A model generated the notes under the pieces. That model worked only from the letters and a program-made list of their open reading frames with translations. It did not search any database and was not told the DNA's origin. The translations under genes and the position numbers were made by a program. Shown one piece after another: positions 1 through 8,699 of a DNA stretch of 51,537 nt. Numbering within the stretch: position 1 is the stretch's first letter; the number at the start of each line of letters is the position of its first letter. The DNA comes from Flavobacteriaceae bacterium (lineage in GTDB: Bacteria > Bacteroidota > Bacteroidia > Flavobacteriales > Flavobacteriaceae): contig NZMG01000046.1 in the NCBI GenBank assembly GCA_002694465.1, positions 1-51,537 on the forward strand, written 5' to 3'.

Positions 1-742
1 AAAGATGGGTTTCCTTTTCGGTTGAAAGATGAAAAACGTGTAGGCGTGCCCCCGTTTTCTTTGCCAATTCAATAGCTCTGGAAGAGGATATATAACAAGC
101 TTCTTCACTTCGAATAATTGGATGTAATGCTACTGGAATATCATCGCCATATTGCGCTTTGTACTTTGCAAGGTTATTTTTTATAGTGGTTTCGTCTTCA
201 CAATGGGCAGAAATTAACAATTTTGTATTGCTGAAAATCTTTTCCAACACTTGTAAATCATCCACCAACATATCCCCTGTAGAAGAGCCTAAAAACAATT
301 TTAGACCCGCCACTTTGGTTTCGTCTACTTTAAGAATCTCATCCAAATTATGATTGGTTCCTCCAAACATAAAGGAATAATTTGCCCAAGAAGTTTCGGC
401 CGCTCTTGCAAACTTTTCCTCCAATAATTCAATAGTGGTTGCCTGCGGAACGGTATTTGGCATTTCAATAAACGTTGTAATTCCCCCAGCTACAGCAGCT
501 TTTGATTCACTTTCAATGGTTGCTTTGTGCGTTAGTCCTGGTTCACGAAAATGCACTTGGTCATCAATCATTCCCGGTAGTAAATACAAACCGTCTGCTT
601 CAATAACTTTTGTGTCCGAAGATTTACTGCTAATGCTTTCGGCAATTTCTACAATACGATCTCCTTCAATAAGCACATCACCATTAAAGATCTTTCCTTC
701 GTTTACAATATTGGCATTTTTAATTAATACCTGCTTCGTCAT
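1..742 (-). CDS. pyrC: Dihydroorotase, partial (C-terminus beyond left edge)
   Basis: Dihydroorotase catalyses reversible ring closure of carbamoyl-aspartate to dihydroorotate, the third step of pyrimidine synthesis. About 247 residues are present. The N-terminus has the small beta domain of amidohydrolases, then the signature [14 protein letters not shown], the [15 protein letters not shown] segment, AGLKLFLG (site of the carboxylated lysine in this family), a SAHCED segment and HPIIRSEEA. In most class I enzymes the first motif is DxHxH; here the first His is Gln (DDQVH), which I recall as common in Bacteroidota homologues. The start at 742 overlaps the upstream glycosyltransferase stop by 4 bp (ATGA), so the two are probably translationally coupled. 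The frame runs off the left edge. The motifs are diagnostic; allantoinase is the only serious alternative. Confidence 0.93.
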   Translation of the reverse strand, partial: MTKQVLIKNANIVNEGKIFNGDVLIEGDRIVEIAESISSKSSDTKVIEADGLYLLPGMIDDQVHFREPGLTHKATIESESKAAVAGGITTFIEMPNTVPQATTIELLEEKFARAAETSWANYSFMFGGTNHNLDEILKVDETKVAGLKLFLGSSTGDMLVDDLQVLEKIFSNTKLLISAHCEDETTIKNNLAKYKAQYGDDIPVALHPIIRSEEACYISSSRAIELAKKTGARLHVFHLSTEKETHL

Positions 743-1470
743 ATATCTAATGTTTTAAACAAACTTTTAATTCTCATGGAAATAACTCCAAAAATAGCTT
801 CGGAAATAATTCCCTTGCTCATTTTAGATTCTCCTTTGGTTCTATCGGTAAACACAACGGGAACCTCTACTATTTTAAATTTACTGAGGTAGGCTTTGTA
901 TTTCATTTCAATTTGAAACGCATACCCCATAAACTGTATTTTATCTAGGTTTATTTTTTCTAAGACACTACGGCGATAGCAAATAAACCCGGCAGTAGTA
1001 TCGTAAATATTCATTTGTGTGATAAATCGCACGTATTTTGAAGCCAACCACGACATTAATACCCTACTCATAGGCCAGTTTACCACATTTACACCTGTTT
1101 TATAACGCGAGCCAATGGCAACATCGTTTCCTTCTTTATGACAAGCATTGTAAAGGCGAATAAGGTCGTTGGGGTTATGAGAAAAATCGGCATCCATTTC
1201 AAAAATAAACTCATATTCTCTTTTCAATGCCCATTTAAAACCTAAAATATAGGCACTCCCCAATCCTAGTTTACCAGTTCTTTGTTCTAAAAAAAGTTGC
1301 TTAGGGAACTCTTCCATAAGCTCTTTTACCTTTAAGGCGGTTAAATCTGGAGAGTTATCGTCAACCACCAACACATGAAACTGTTTTTGTAAGGAAAATA
1401 TATTCCGAACAATCTTTTCGATGTTATCAATTTCATTATACGTTGGTATGACCACTAAGGCATTTGCCAT
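739..1470 (-). CDS. Polyprenol-phosphate-mannose-synthase-like glycosyltransferase (GT2)
   Basis: Family 2 glycosyltransferase of the DPM1 type, expected to move a sugar from a nucleotide donor to a lipid phosphate at the inner face of the membrane. Seen: VVIPTYNE near residues 6-13, VVDDNSPD near 35-42, the DxD-like metal site [10 protein letters not shown] near 91-100, and GSRYKTG. At 243 residues it has no C-terminal membrane segment, as in the soluble DPM1 subtype. The open frame extends to 1563, but I start at 1470 (MANALVV) because the family begins there and a good promoter (1486-1515) lies just upstream, inside the longer frame. The 3' end overlaps pyrC by 4 bp. The natural acceptor and sugar are not shown by the sequence. 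Confidence 0.87.
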   Translation of the reverse strand: MANALVVIPTYNEIDNIEKIVRNIFSLQKQFHVLVVDDNSPDLTALKVKELMEEFPKQLFLEQRTGKLGLGSAYILGFKWALKREYEFIFEMDADFSHNPNDLIRLYNACHKEGNDVAIGSRYKTGVNVVNWPMSRVLMSWLASKYVRFITQMNIYDTTAGFICYRRSVLEKINLDKIQFMGYAFQIEMKYKAYLSKFKIVEVPVVFTDRTKGESKMSKGIISEAIFGVISMRIKSLFKTLDI

Positions 1471-1485
1471 GCTCCCAATTTTGGG

Positions 1486-1515
1486 CAAATGTACCTCTTT
1501 TTTAAGGATTGCAAA
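1486..1515 (-). promoter_or_regulatory. Bacteroidota-type promoter for the glycosyltransferase-pyrC pair
   Basis: On the minus strand a TTTG at 1512-1515 is followed 18 nt later by TACATTTG (1486-1493), matching the Bacteroidota -33/-7 pattern TAnnTTTG. It ends 15 nt before the chosen ATG at 1470 and supports that start. Confidence 0.6.
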
Positions 1516-1635
1516 TATTCTAAAAACACCATTTAAGAAAAATTTATCATTAAATTGGAACACAGATTTTTAAGTAGTTCCTTCAGTTTCCCTTTATTTT
1601 CCATTATTTTTAACCCCTGCTATTTATGGGTATTT

Positions 1636-2280
1636 ATGGAGCTTCGTTTGGTAGAAAATAAGGACTGGATTATTCTCATTTTTGTGGGTGTATTTATCCT
1701 TTTGGCAATTGTTAAAACTAAATTCCCACGTCGTTTCCAAGAATTTATCCTCCTCCCTATAACCAACAAATATTTTAGTGTGGAGGGAAAAAGCAGCGAA
1801 GTAACGCATCCCTTTAGTTTACTGTTATTTATTGTACAAGCAGTATCTTTTTCCTTATTTATTTGCATCGTATTAACCCTAGGTAATGGAAATTTTAAAA
1901 ATACCCCCATTCTATTTCTACAAGTATTTACAGGATACACACTCATTATTTTAGCTAAGTATTACGTTGAAAAACTGGTAGCACATGTTTTTGATATTGA
2001 AAAATTGGTACAGGACTATCTTTATGAAAAATTAAGCTATATCAACCTGTTGTCGCTTATTGTTTTTATAGCAAATCTCATCTTCTTTTTTATCTATTTT
2101 CCAGACGGCACAACTATTAATTTTGTGATTGCAGGGTTTGTTTTCTTGTACGTTATTGCCTTAATTTCAAGCATAAAAAAAAACACTGCACTAATTTTAA
2201 GGAATTTCTTGTATTTTATTTTATATCTTTGCGCACTTGAATTTGCACCCTATGTTATACTCTATAAATTAGTTGTGTGA
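1636..2280 (+). CDS. DUF4271 integral membrane protein
   Basis: A 214-residue protein with about six hydrophobic segments (for example WIILIFVGVFILLAIV, the FSLLLFIVQAVSF region and a C-terminal pair) and few charged residues between them. It resembles the DUF4271 family, found in Bacteroidota and often placed just before hemD, as here (23 bp gap, same strand). No catalytic motif is visible. The frame is open from 1555, but the N-terminal extension is poorly conserved in character and overlaps the opposite-strand frame, so I start at the ATG at 1636 (MELRLVENKDW). Its role is unknown; the pairing suggests co-expression with hemD, not a proven link to heme synthesis. Confidence 0.8.
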   Translation: MELRLVENKDWIILIFVGVFILLAIVKTKFPRRFQEFILLPITNKYFSVEGKSSEVTHPFSLLLFIVQAVSFSLFICIVLTLGNGNFKNTPILFLQVFTGYTLIILAKYYVEKLVAHVFDIEKLVQDYLYEKLSYINLLSLIVFIANLIFFFIYFPDGTTINFVIAGFVFLYVIALISSIKKNTALILRNFLYFILYLCALEFAPYVILYKLVV

Positions 2281-2303
2281 TTTAGGCTTAAAAAAACTAG
2301 CTT

Positions 2304-3053
2304 ATGAAGGTGAAAACTATTTTGGTTTCTCAACCAGAACCTAAAGTTGAAAACTCTCCCTATTTTGATTTAATAGACAGACAAAAAGTTAAAATAGACT
2401 TTAGGCCTTTTATTCACGTGGAAGGAGTTTCGAGCAAAGATGTGCGTGGACAAAAGATAGATCTCACAAAATATACAGCGATTATTCTTACCAGCAGAAA
2501 TGCTGTAGATCACTTTTTCAGAATTGCTGAAGAGCTTCGTTTTAAAGTGCCAGATACTATGAAATATTTTTGCCAAAGTGAAGCTGTTGCTTACTATCTT
2601 CAAAAATATGTTGTTTACAGAAAACGAAAAATATATGTTGGGAAAAGTACTTTTACAGAATTATCTCCCCTTATTAAAAAATATAAAAATGAGGCCTTTT
2701 TATTACCTTCTTCAGATAAATTAAAACCTGAGGCCCCTATGGTTCTAAACGATCTTGGTGTAAACTGGAAGCAGGCTACTTTCTACAGAACAGTAATTAG
2801 TGATCTTTCAGACTTAAGAGACGTTTATTACGATATATTAGTATTCTTTAGTCCAAGTGGGATAAAATCATTACTTGAAAATTTTCCAGATTTTGAACAA
2901 AACGAAACTCGTATTGCGGTTTTTGGAAATACCACTATTAAGGCAGCAACCGAGAGTGGATTAAGAGTTGATATTAAAGCCCCAACCCCCGAGACACCGT
3001 CTATGACGATGGCATTAGAAAAATATATTAAAGAAGTGAACGGAAAAAAATAA
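2304..3053 (+). CDS. hemD: Uroporphyrinogen-III synthase
   Basis: HemD closes hydroxymethylbilane with inversion of ring D to give uroporphyrinogen III, the branch point to heme, siroheme and cobalamin. The 249-residue protein has the two alternating alpha/beta lobes of the family: YTAIILTSRNAVDHFF near residues 58-73, a linker, then FFSPSGIKSLLENF in the second lobe and FGNTTIKAATESGL with PTPETPSMTMAL near the C-terminus. The family has low sequence identity and few invariant residues, but this pattern is typical of Bacteroidota HemD. It follows the DUF4271 gene by 23 bp and ends at a strong bidirectional terminator shared with pckA. Confidence 0.87.
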   Translation: MKVKTILVSQPEPKVENSPYFDLIDRQKVKIDFRPFIHVEGVSSKDVRGQKIDLTKYTAIILTSRNAVDHFFRIAEELRFKVPDTMKYFCQSEAVAYYLQKYVVYRKRKIYVGKSTFTELSPLIKKYKNEAFLLPSSDKLKPEAPMVLNDLGVNWKQATFYRTVISDLSDLRDVYYDILVFFSPSGIKSLLENFPDFEQNETRIAVFGNTTIKAATESGLRVDIKAPTPETPSMTMALEKYIKEVNGKK

Positions 3054-3072
3054 TCCGTTTTCTTGAGCAAAC

Positions 3073-3105
3073 AAAAAAGGCTACCAAAATGTGGTAGCCT
3101 TTTTT
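3073..3105. terminator. Bidirectional intrinsic terminator between hemD and pckA
   Basis: A 9-bp stem (3078-3086 with 3092-3100) and 5-nt loop are flanked by an A-run on the left and a T-run on the right, so it can stop transcription in both directions. It sits between two convergent stop codons. Confidence 0.88.
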
Positions 3106-3122
3106 GTTTATGAAAGCTAAGG

Positions 3123-4730
3123 TTACACTAATGGACCTCCTGCTAGAATTTCGGCATTGGCAAATTCTTCAAACTTTTTAAAGTTCTCTTTAAATGAATT
3201 AGCCAACTTATGTGCTGTTTTATAATACCCTTCGTCGTTTTTCCAAGTTTGTCTTGGGCTTAAGACATCGGTTGGGACATTAGGACACGTCCTAGGTTGA
3301 TGCACACCAAAAACCGAATGCACATGATAATTATCTTTATTGGCTGCTTCTAAGGAGCCATTTAATGCTGCGGTAATCATGGCACGAGTATATTTCAATT
3401 TCATTCTTGTGCCCACACCATAAGGACCCCCGGTCCATCCTGTATTTACCAACCAAACATGCACACCGGCATCTTTCATTTTCTTACTTAACATTTCGGC
3501 ATATTCTGTTGGGTGTAATGGCATAAAAGGAGCACCAAAACAAGCAGAAAAACTTGGCACTGGCTCTGTAATACCAGCCTCTGTACCCGCAACTTTTGCA
3601 GTATAACCACTTATAAAATGATACGCTGCCTGACCAGGAGTCAACTTGGAAATAGGAGGTAGCACCCCAAAAGCATCTGCTGTTAAGAAGAAAATATTTT
3701 TAGGATTTTCCCCTATGGAAGGCATTTGTATATTATCAATATGATAAATAGGATAACTCACTCGCGTATTTTGTGTTATGGAAATATCTGCGAAATCTAC
3801 TTCGCCCTTTTCATCCATAATCACATTTTCCAAAATGGCGCCTGGTTTTATCGCTCTATAAATATCTGGTTCGTTTTCTTCGGTGAGGTTAATCACTTTT
3901 GCATAGCAACCACCTTCAAAATTGAAAACCGTATTTTCAGCTGTCCATCCGTGCTCATCATCTCCAATGAGTCTTCTATCTGGGTCTGCAGAAAGAGTAG
4001 TTTTTCCAGTACCAGAAAGACCAAAGAAAATGGCGGTTTCACCATCTTCACCTACATTGGCAGAGCAGTGCATAGGCAACGTATTTTTAAAAACAGGAAG
4101 GATAAAGTTTAAAGCTGAAAAAATACCTTTTTTAATCTCTCCAGTATATCCTGTTCCTCCAATGATGGCGATTTTCTTTGTAAAATTTAAAATAGCAAAG
4201 TTATGTTGTCTAGTGCCGTCACGATCTGGAACCGCCATAAAGCCAGGTGCATTTACTACAATCCATTCTGGAGAAAAACCTTTTAATTCTTCCTCTTCTG
4301 GACGTAAAAACATATTAAAAGCAAACATATTGCTCCACGGATATTCGGTAATGACACGAATGTTTAATCGGTAATTAGGGTCTGCACAGGCATAACTATC
4401 ACGAACATACAATTCTTTTCCCGAGAGGTAATCTGTAATTCTATTGTAAAGGGCATCAAAAGCATCTGGCTCAAAAGGAATGTTAATATTACCCCACCAA
4501 ATGCGATCTTTGGTTATATCATCTTTAACAATAAATCTGTCCTTAGGTGAACGCCCCGTAAATTCTCCCGTATTTACTGCAAGTGCACCCGTGTTTGCTT
4601 CTTTTCCTTGATTTTTTTGTAATGTTTCCTCGTGGAGTTGTTCTGAGGTAAGTTGGTATTTTACTGTTGCATTTTTGATTCCGTAGGACTCTATCGAAAT
4701 CGATTTCGTAGCGTTGCCGTTATCTACCAT
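3123..4730 (-). CDS. pckA: Phosphoenolpyruvate carboxykinase (ATP)
   Basis: ATP-dependent PEP carboxykinase converts oxaloacetate to PEP and CO2 at the entry to gluconeogenesis. The 535-residue length is typical. Motifs: GEFTGRSPKDRFIV near residues 55-68, the P-loop-like kinase-1a motif FGLSGTGKTTLSADP around residue 235-250, the kinase-2 segment IGDDEHGW, and the Arg-containing RVSYPIYHI. The frame is open to 4787, but I start at the ATG at 4730 (MVDNGNATKS) because a TATTTTTG -7 element lies 22 nt upstream and the longer version adds an atypical aromatic-rich leader. A strong terminator follows. Confidence 0.96.
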   Translation of the reverse strand: MVDNGNATKSISIESYGIKNATVKYQLTSEQLHEETLQKNQGKEANTGALAVNTGEFTGRSPKDRFIVKDDITKDRIWWGNINIPFEPDAFDALYNRITDYLSGKELYVRDSYACADPNYRLNIRVITEYPWSNMFAFNMFLRPEEEELKGFSPEWIVVNAPGFMAVPDRDGTRQHNFAILNFTKKIAIIGGTGYTGEIKKGIFSALNFILPVFKNTLPMHCSANVGEDGETAIFFGLSGTGKTTLSADPDRRLIGDDEHGWTAENTVFNFEGGCYAKVINLTEENEPDIYRAIKPGAILENVIMDEKGEVDFADISITQNTRVSYPIYHIDNIQMPSIGENPKNIFFLTADAFGVLPPISKLTPGQAAYHFISGYTAKVAGTEAGITEPVPSFSACFGAPFMPLHPTEYAEMLSKKMKDAGVHVWLVNTGWTGGPYGVGTRMKLKYTRAMITAALNGSLEAANKDNYHVHSVFGVHQPRTCPNVPTDVLSPRQTWKNDEGYYKTAHKLANSFKENFKKFEEFANAEILAGGPLV

Positions 4731-4752
4731 AATATCGGATTTGTTGTGACTG

Positions 4753-4789
4753 CAAAAATAAAAAAACCAATTGGGATAACCCTTCAAAA
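4753..4789 (-). promoter_or_regulatory. Promoter for pckA
   Basis: Minus-strand TATTTTTG (4753-4760) matches the TAnnTTTG -7 element. A TTTTG at 4785-4789 lies 24 nt upstream, at the long end of usual spacing. It is 22 nt before the chosen pckA ATG. Confidence 0.55.
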
Positions 4790-4803
4790 AGGGAAATTTA
4801 TAT

Positions 4804-5196
4804 TTACTTTATTTTAATAATTCCGTAACACAACCTCAACCAGCCCATTATAAAGAAAAGCCCCCCAACAGGAGTAATTGGTCCTAAAAATTTTGAATTA
4901 AACGGAATGAATTCTTTAAGTGTCAATAAATAAATCGATCCAGAAAACAACAAAATACCCAAAATAAAAAATCGAAACACCCATTGTCGGGTACTTTCAG
5001 ATATACCTCCTGCAAAACCAAAAATAACCAAGGCAATTACGTGATACATTTGATACCGCACTCCAGTTTCAAAACTACGTACCGAAGCTTCATCAACCAA
5101 ATTCTTTAATCCATGTGCACCAAATGCTCCCATAGCTATGGTAATAGCAGCCAATAAGGTAGCTGTAATCAATATTTTTTTGTCGAAATTATTCAT
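4804..5196 (-). CDS. DUF423 (YgdD-like) small membrane protein
   Basis: A 130-residue protein with four hydrophobic segments. It starts with the characteristic TM1 and AMGAFGAHGLKN motif of DUF423, followed by the FETGVRYQMYHVIAL segment and a C-terminal GPITPVGGLFFIMGW segment. These motifs are diagnostic for the family. Function is unknown in all members I can recall. It stands alone on the minus strand between pckA and the divergent saccharopine-dehydrogenase-like gene. A TAAATTTG element at 5245-5252, 48 nt upstream, is a possible promoter. Confidence 0.88.
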   Translation of the reverse strand: MNNFDKKILITATLLAAITIAMGAFGAHGLKNLVDEASVRSFETGVRYQMYHVIALVIFGFAGGISESTRQWVFRFFILGILLFSGSIYLLTLKEFIPFNSKFLGPITPVGGLFFIMGWLRLCYGIIKIK

Positions 5197-5244
5197 TTGT
5201 TCCCAATCGATTTTAGTACTTTCGCTGTGCTAAAATTAGCAGTT

Positions 5245-5252
5245 CAAATTTA
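5245..5252 (-). promoter_or_regulatory. Possible -7 element for the DUF423 gene
   Basis: Minus-strand TAAATTTG matches the TAnnTTTG consensus and lies 48 nt before the ATG. No clear -33 element was found, so this is weaker than the others. Confidence 0.35.
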
Positions 5253-5267
5253 CAAAAAACCAACGGG

Positions 5268-6638
5268 ATGCGTCACATTTTAATTATAGGAGCAGGTCGT
5301 TCTGCCACAAGTTTAATTCAGTATTTATTAGATAAATCTGAAAAAGAAAATCTCTTTATTACTATTGGAGACCTTTCTGAAGAAAATGCTCAAAATTTTA
5401 CGCAAGGACATCCTAATGCTAAAGGAATCCATTTCGATGTATTTAATGAGACGCAACGAAATGAAATTATTCCTCAAAACGATTTAATCATCTCGATGCT
5501 TCCAGCTCATTTACATATGGAAGCCGCCAAAGATTGCCTTAAACACGGTAAACATATGGTTACTGCATCGTATGTAAGTAAAGAAATGCAAGCCATAGAC
5601 GAAGCAGTAAAGGAAAAAGGATTGGTTTTTATGAATGAAATTGGGGTGGATCCTGGTATTGACCATATGAGTGCCATGAAGGTCATAGACCATATTCGTG
5701 ACCAAGGTGGCAAAATGTTGCTGTTCGAATCGTTTACAGGTGGACTCATTGCCCCCGAAAGTGACGACAACCTTTGGCATTATAAATTTACGTGGAACCC
5801 AAGAAATGTAGTACTTGCAGGACAAGGTGGTGCCGCCGAATTTATTCAAGAAGGAACCTATAAATACATTCCGTATCACAGATTATTCCGAAGAACAGAA
5901 TTTCTAGACATTGAAGACCACGGACGTTTTGAAGCGTATGCCAATAGAAATTCGTTAAAATACCGAAGCATTTACGGACTCGATGACATCCTTACCCTCT
6001 ATCGCGGTACCATGCGTCATGTAGGTTTTAGCAAGGCGTGGAATATGTTTGTACAACTAGGAATGACCGATGATGGTTACACCATCCCAGATTCTGAAAA
6101 TCTTTCGTATCGTGCCTTTGTGAACCTATTTTTACCCTATTCTCCAACCGATTCGGTAGAATTGAAAATGCGTCATAATTTAAAAATTGACCAAGACGAT
6201 ATCATGTGGGGGAAATTGGAAGAATTGGATATTTTTAATCCGAATAAGTTTATCGGAATTAAAGATGCAACACCTGCACAAGCACTTCAGAAGATATTAA
6301 TGGATAAATGGACTTTGAAACCAGAAGATAAAGATATGATCGTGATGTATCACAAATTTGGATACGAAGTGAATGGAGAAAAGAAACAGATTGACAGCAG
6401 TATGGTTCATATTGGCGAAGACCAAACCTATACTGCGATGGCAAAAACCGTGGGCTTACCGGTGGCGATTGCCGCGCTTAAAATTCTGAATAAAGAAATC
6501 ACTACTCTAGGGGTTCAAATTCCTATAACGAGAGAAGTGTACAATCCTATTTTGGAGGAGTTAGCCTCCTTCGGAATAAGCTTCAACGAAAAACATGTTC
6601 CTTATATGGGTTACAATCCCAATAACGTATCAGGATAA
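5268..6638 (+). CDS. Saccharopine dehydrogenase family oxidoreductase
   Basis: A 456-residue NAD(P)-dependent enzyme. The N-terminus has a Rossmann motif (ILIIGAGRSATSLIQYL, residues 4-20), followed by SMLPAHLHMEAAKDC, the VTASYVS segment, and NEIGVDPGIDHMSAMK in the catalytic domain. These are typical of saccharopine dehydrogenase/reductase (Lys1/Lys9-like) proteins, which oxidise or form saccharopine in lysine metabolism. Bacteroidota make lysine by the diaminopimelate route, so a role in lysine breakdown or in another aminodicarboxylate reaction is possible; the substrate is inferred only. It is a single-gene unit ending in a strong hairpin terminator. Confidence 0.85.
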   Translation: MRHILIIGAGRSATSLIQYLLDKSEKENLFITIGDLSEENAQNFTQGHPNAKGIHFDVFNETQRNEIIPQNDLIISMLPAHLHMEAAKDCLKHGKHMVTASYVSKEMQAIDEAVKEKGLVFMNEIGVDPGIDHMSAMKVIDHIRDQGGKMLLFESFTGGLIAPESDDNLWHYKFTWNPRNVVLAGQGGAAEFIQEGTYKYIPYHRLFRRTEFLDIEDHGRFEAYANRNSLKYRSIYGLDDILTLYRGTMRHVGFSKAWNMFVQLGMTDDGYTIPDSENLSYRAFVNLFLPYSPTDSVELKMRHNLKIDQDDIMWGKLEELDIFNPNKFIGIKDATPAQALQKILMDKWTLKPEDKDMIVMYHKFGYEVNGEKKQIDSSMVHIGEDQTYTAMAKTVGLPVAIAALKILNKEITTLGVQIPITREVYNPILEELASFGISFNEKHVPYMGYNPNNVSG

Positions 6639-6670
6639 AAAAAAGCCACTTTAATAAGTGGCTTTTTTTT
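6639..6670. terminator. Bidirectional terminator after the saccharopine-dehydrogenase-like gene
   Basis: An 11-bp stem (6641-6651 with 6656-6666) and 4-nt loop, with an A-run before and a T-run after. It serves the plus-strand gene and the convergent zinc peptidase gene. Confidence 0.87.
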
Positions 6671-6682
6671 CATAGTTACTTT

Positions 6683-7378
6683 TTAATCCCTTCCGAGGAA
6701 AATACTTATAAAGTAAAGTAATGTTGCCAAAGATCCTAACGCAGCAACCACATAGGTTCTCGCCGCCCATTTTAAGGCGTCTTTAGCCCCTGCATATTCT
6801 TGTTGCGTTACCATATTATTAGTTTGCAGCCAAGCCAAGGCTCTGTTACTGGCATCATATTCTACTGGTAACGTAATAAAGGCAAAAGCAGTTGTCGCAG
6901 CGAAAAGCATAATCCCAATAAGGAATACCGTATCTCCTAAAGCGCCCATAAAGTTCATTGCTGTCATCACCAAACCTGCCATAATCACAAAGTTGGACAG
7001 TTTACTAGCCACACCCACCACAGGTACAATGGCAGATCGCATGGCCAACCAGCTATACGCATTAGCATGCTGTACGGCGTGTCCTACTTCATGTGCAGCC
7101 ACTGCAGCAGCGGCGGCATTTCGCTGAAGGTACACTCCTTCACTTAAATTCACCGTTTTATTTGCAGGATTGTAATGGTCGGTTAGCATCCCCGGAGTAG
7201 AAATGACTTGAACATCGGTAATGCCGTTATCGACAAGCATTTTCTCGGCAATTTCCTTACCACTCATCCCATTTTGTAAATGTACTTGAGAATACTTTTT
7301 GAATTTACTCTTTAAACGATTGCTTACATACATACTTACCAAAAAGATAAGTCCAGCAATTATATAATATCCCATCAT
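6683..7378 (-). CDS. YugP-like membrane zinc metallopeptidase
   Basis: A 231-residue protein of the Zn_peptidase_2 (YugP) family. It has an N-terminal membrane segment (residues 4-20), the zinc site HEVGH at 96-100, two central hydrophobic segments, a conserved LPVEYDASNRAL segment whose Glu (about 173) is the likely third ligand, and a C-terminal membrane helix. The motif GMLTDHYNP before the active site is also typical. The natural substrate is not known for this family in Bacteroidota; proposed roles are in membrane-protein quality control. It is followed by the terminator at 6639-6670 and lies downstream of ald on the same strand (88 bp gap). Confidence 0.88.
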   Translation of the reverse strand: MMGYYIIAGLIFLVSMYVSNRLKSKFKKYSQVHLQNGMSGKEIAEKMLVDNGITDVQVISTPGMLTDHYNPANKTVNLSEGVYLQRNAAAAAVAAHEVGHAVQHANAYSWLAMRSAIVPVVGVASKLSNFVIMAGLVMTAMNFMGALGDTVFLIGIMLFAATTAFAFITLPVEYDASNRALAWLQTNNMVTQQEYAGAKDALKWAARTYVVAALGSLATLLYFISIFLGRD

Positions 7379-7466
7379 AGCTTTTTAATTTTTTTTATTG
7401 AATTAATTATAGAAGCAATATAGCAAAAAGTTTGCCTAATTTTTAACCCGTAATTTTGTCAGGTGG

Positions 7467-8564
7467 TTAAGCAACCGTTTCCCAACCAAAAGCTTCATTA
7501 ATTTCGGGATAAACTACTTCTCCAAGTATAACATTTAGCCCTTTCCTTAGTGCTTTATCATTAGCAGAAGCTTGTTCCCAACCTTTAGTAGCTAGTTTTA
7601 ATATATATGGAAGTGTTACATTGGTGAGTGCAATAGTAGAAGTATAAGGGACAGCCCCTGGCATATTTGCTACACAGTAGTGAACCACATCATCTATAAT
7701 ATAGATAGGGTTCTCATGCGTTGTAGGCCTTGAAGTTTCAAAACAACCTCCTTGATCTACTGCCACATCAACCATGACAGTTCCTGGTCGAATTAATTTT
7801 AACATATCCCTAGTAATTAATTTAGGAGCTTTTCCACCCTTTATTAAAACTCCTCCAACTATTAAATCATGGTTTTTAATTAATTGCAGGATATTATACT
7901 TGTTTGAAAACATAGTAACTACGTGACTTGGAAGTATATTATTAACATGGCGTAGTTTTTTTAAATCAATATCTAAAATAGTAACATGTGCCCCCAATCC
8001 AGCAGCCATTTTAGCAGCTTGAATCCCAACAGTTCCAGCTCCTAAAATTAAAACTTTTCCTGGAGCGACCCCTGGGACACCTCCTAAAAGTACTCCACGA
8101 CCTTTTATGGGCTTTTCTAAATACTTTGCACCTTGCTGTATAGCCATTCTTCCTGCCACTTCAGACATTGGTGTTAATAAAGGAAGTGTTCCTGCTTCAT
8201 CTTCGACGGTTTCATAGGCAATACAAACGGACTGACTCTCTATCATAGCTTCGGTTAATTTTTGATTTGAAGCAAAATGAAAATAAGTAAATATCACTTG
8301 ATTTTTCTTGATTAATGGATATTCTTGCTCAATAGGTTCTTTCACTTTCACAATCATATCAGCAATATTGTATACATCTTCAATAGTAGGTACAATAACA
8401 GCCCCTACATCTTGATATTCGGCGTCTAAAAATCCACTTCCATTACCCGCAGTAGTCTGTATATAAACCTGATGCCCTTGCATTATAAGCTCATACACTC
8501 CAGCTGGGATCATTGCTACTCGGCTTTCATTTGGTTTAATTTCTTTTGGAATTCCAATTTTCAT
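7467..8564 (-). CDS. ald: Alanine dehydrogenase
   Basis: Ald interconverts L-alanine and pyruvate plus ammonia with NAD. The protein starts MKIGIPKEIKPNESRVAM, the family N-terminal signature, and has VKVKEPIEQEY, the His-containing YFHFASN segment, GGVPGVAPGKVLILGAG with the Rossmann glycine-rich loop near residues 161-177, and the C-terminal HYCVANMPGAVPYTST segment. The length of 365 residues is close to the usual 370. It is transcribed toward the zinc peptidase gene and away from leuS, from which it is separated by a terminator. The related transhydrogenase alpha subunit is excluded by length and by the C-terminal motif. Confidence 0.95.
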   Translation of the reverse strand: MKIGIPKEIKPNESRVAMIPAGVYELIMQGHQVYIQTTAGNGSGFLDAEYQDVGAVIVPTIEDVYNIADMIVKVKEPIEQEYPLIKKNQVIFTYFHFASNQKLTEAMIESQSVCIAYETVEDEAGTLPLLTPMSEVAGRMAIQQGAKYLEKPIKGRGVLLGGVPGVAPGKVLILGAGTVGIQAAKMAAGLGAHVTILDIDLKKLRHVNNILPSHVVTMFSNKYNILQLIKNHDLIVGGVLIKGGKAPKLITRDMLKLIRPGTVMVDVAVDQGGCFETSRPTTHENPIYIIDDVVHYCVANMPGAVPYTSTIALTNVTLPYILKLATKGWEQASANDKALRKGLNVILGEVVYPEINEAFGWETVA

Positions 8565-8611
8565 AACAAAGTGATTTTAGGGTTATGAATGTAAAAATAC
8601 TTTATATAAAC

Positions 8612-8642
8612 AAACAACCCCCTAAAATTTAGGGGGTTGTTT
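8612..8642 (-). terminator. Intrinsic terminator after leuS
   Basis: A near-perfect palindrome with 15-nt arms (8612-8626 and 8628-8642) containing a run of five C paired with five G. It lies 57 nt past the leuS stop and before ald. The T-run on the minus strand is short (TTT), so efficiency is uncertain. Confidence 0.7.
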
Positions 8643-8699
8643 ATAAAATTTAATAAGTTTTGTATTCGTGCATTAAATAATTAAGGGGTTAAAATTGAT

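Noticed and set aside
739..1563. A longer glycosyltransferase starting at 1563
   Set aside because: The extra 31 residues do not fit the family, and a good promoter lies inside that extension, so the start at 1470 was used.
4731..4787. A pckA start at 4787
   Set aside because: It would place the promoter -7 element inside the gene and add an aromatic-rich N-terminus not typical of the enzyme.
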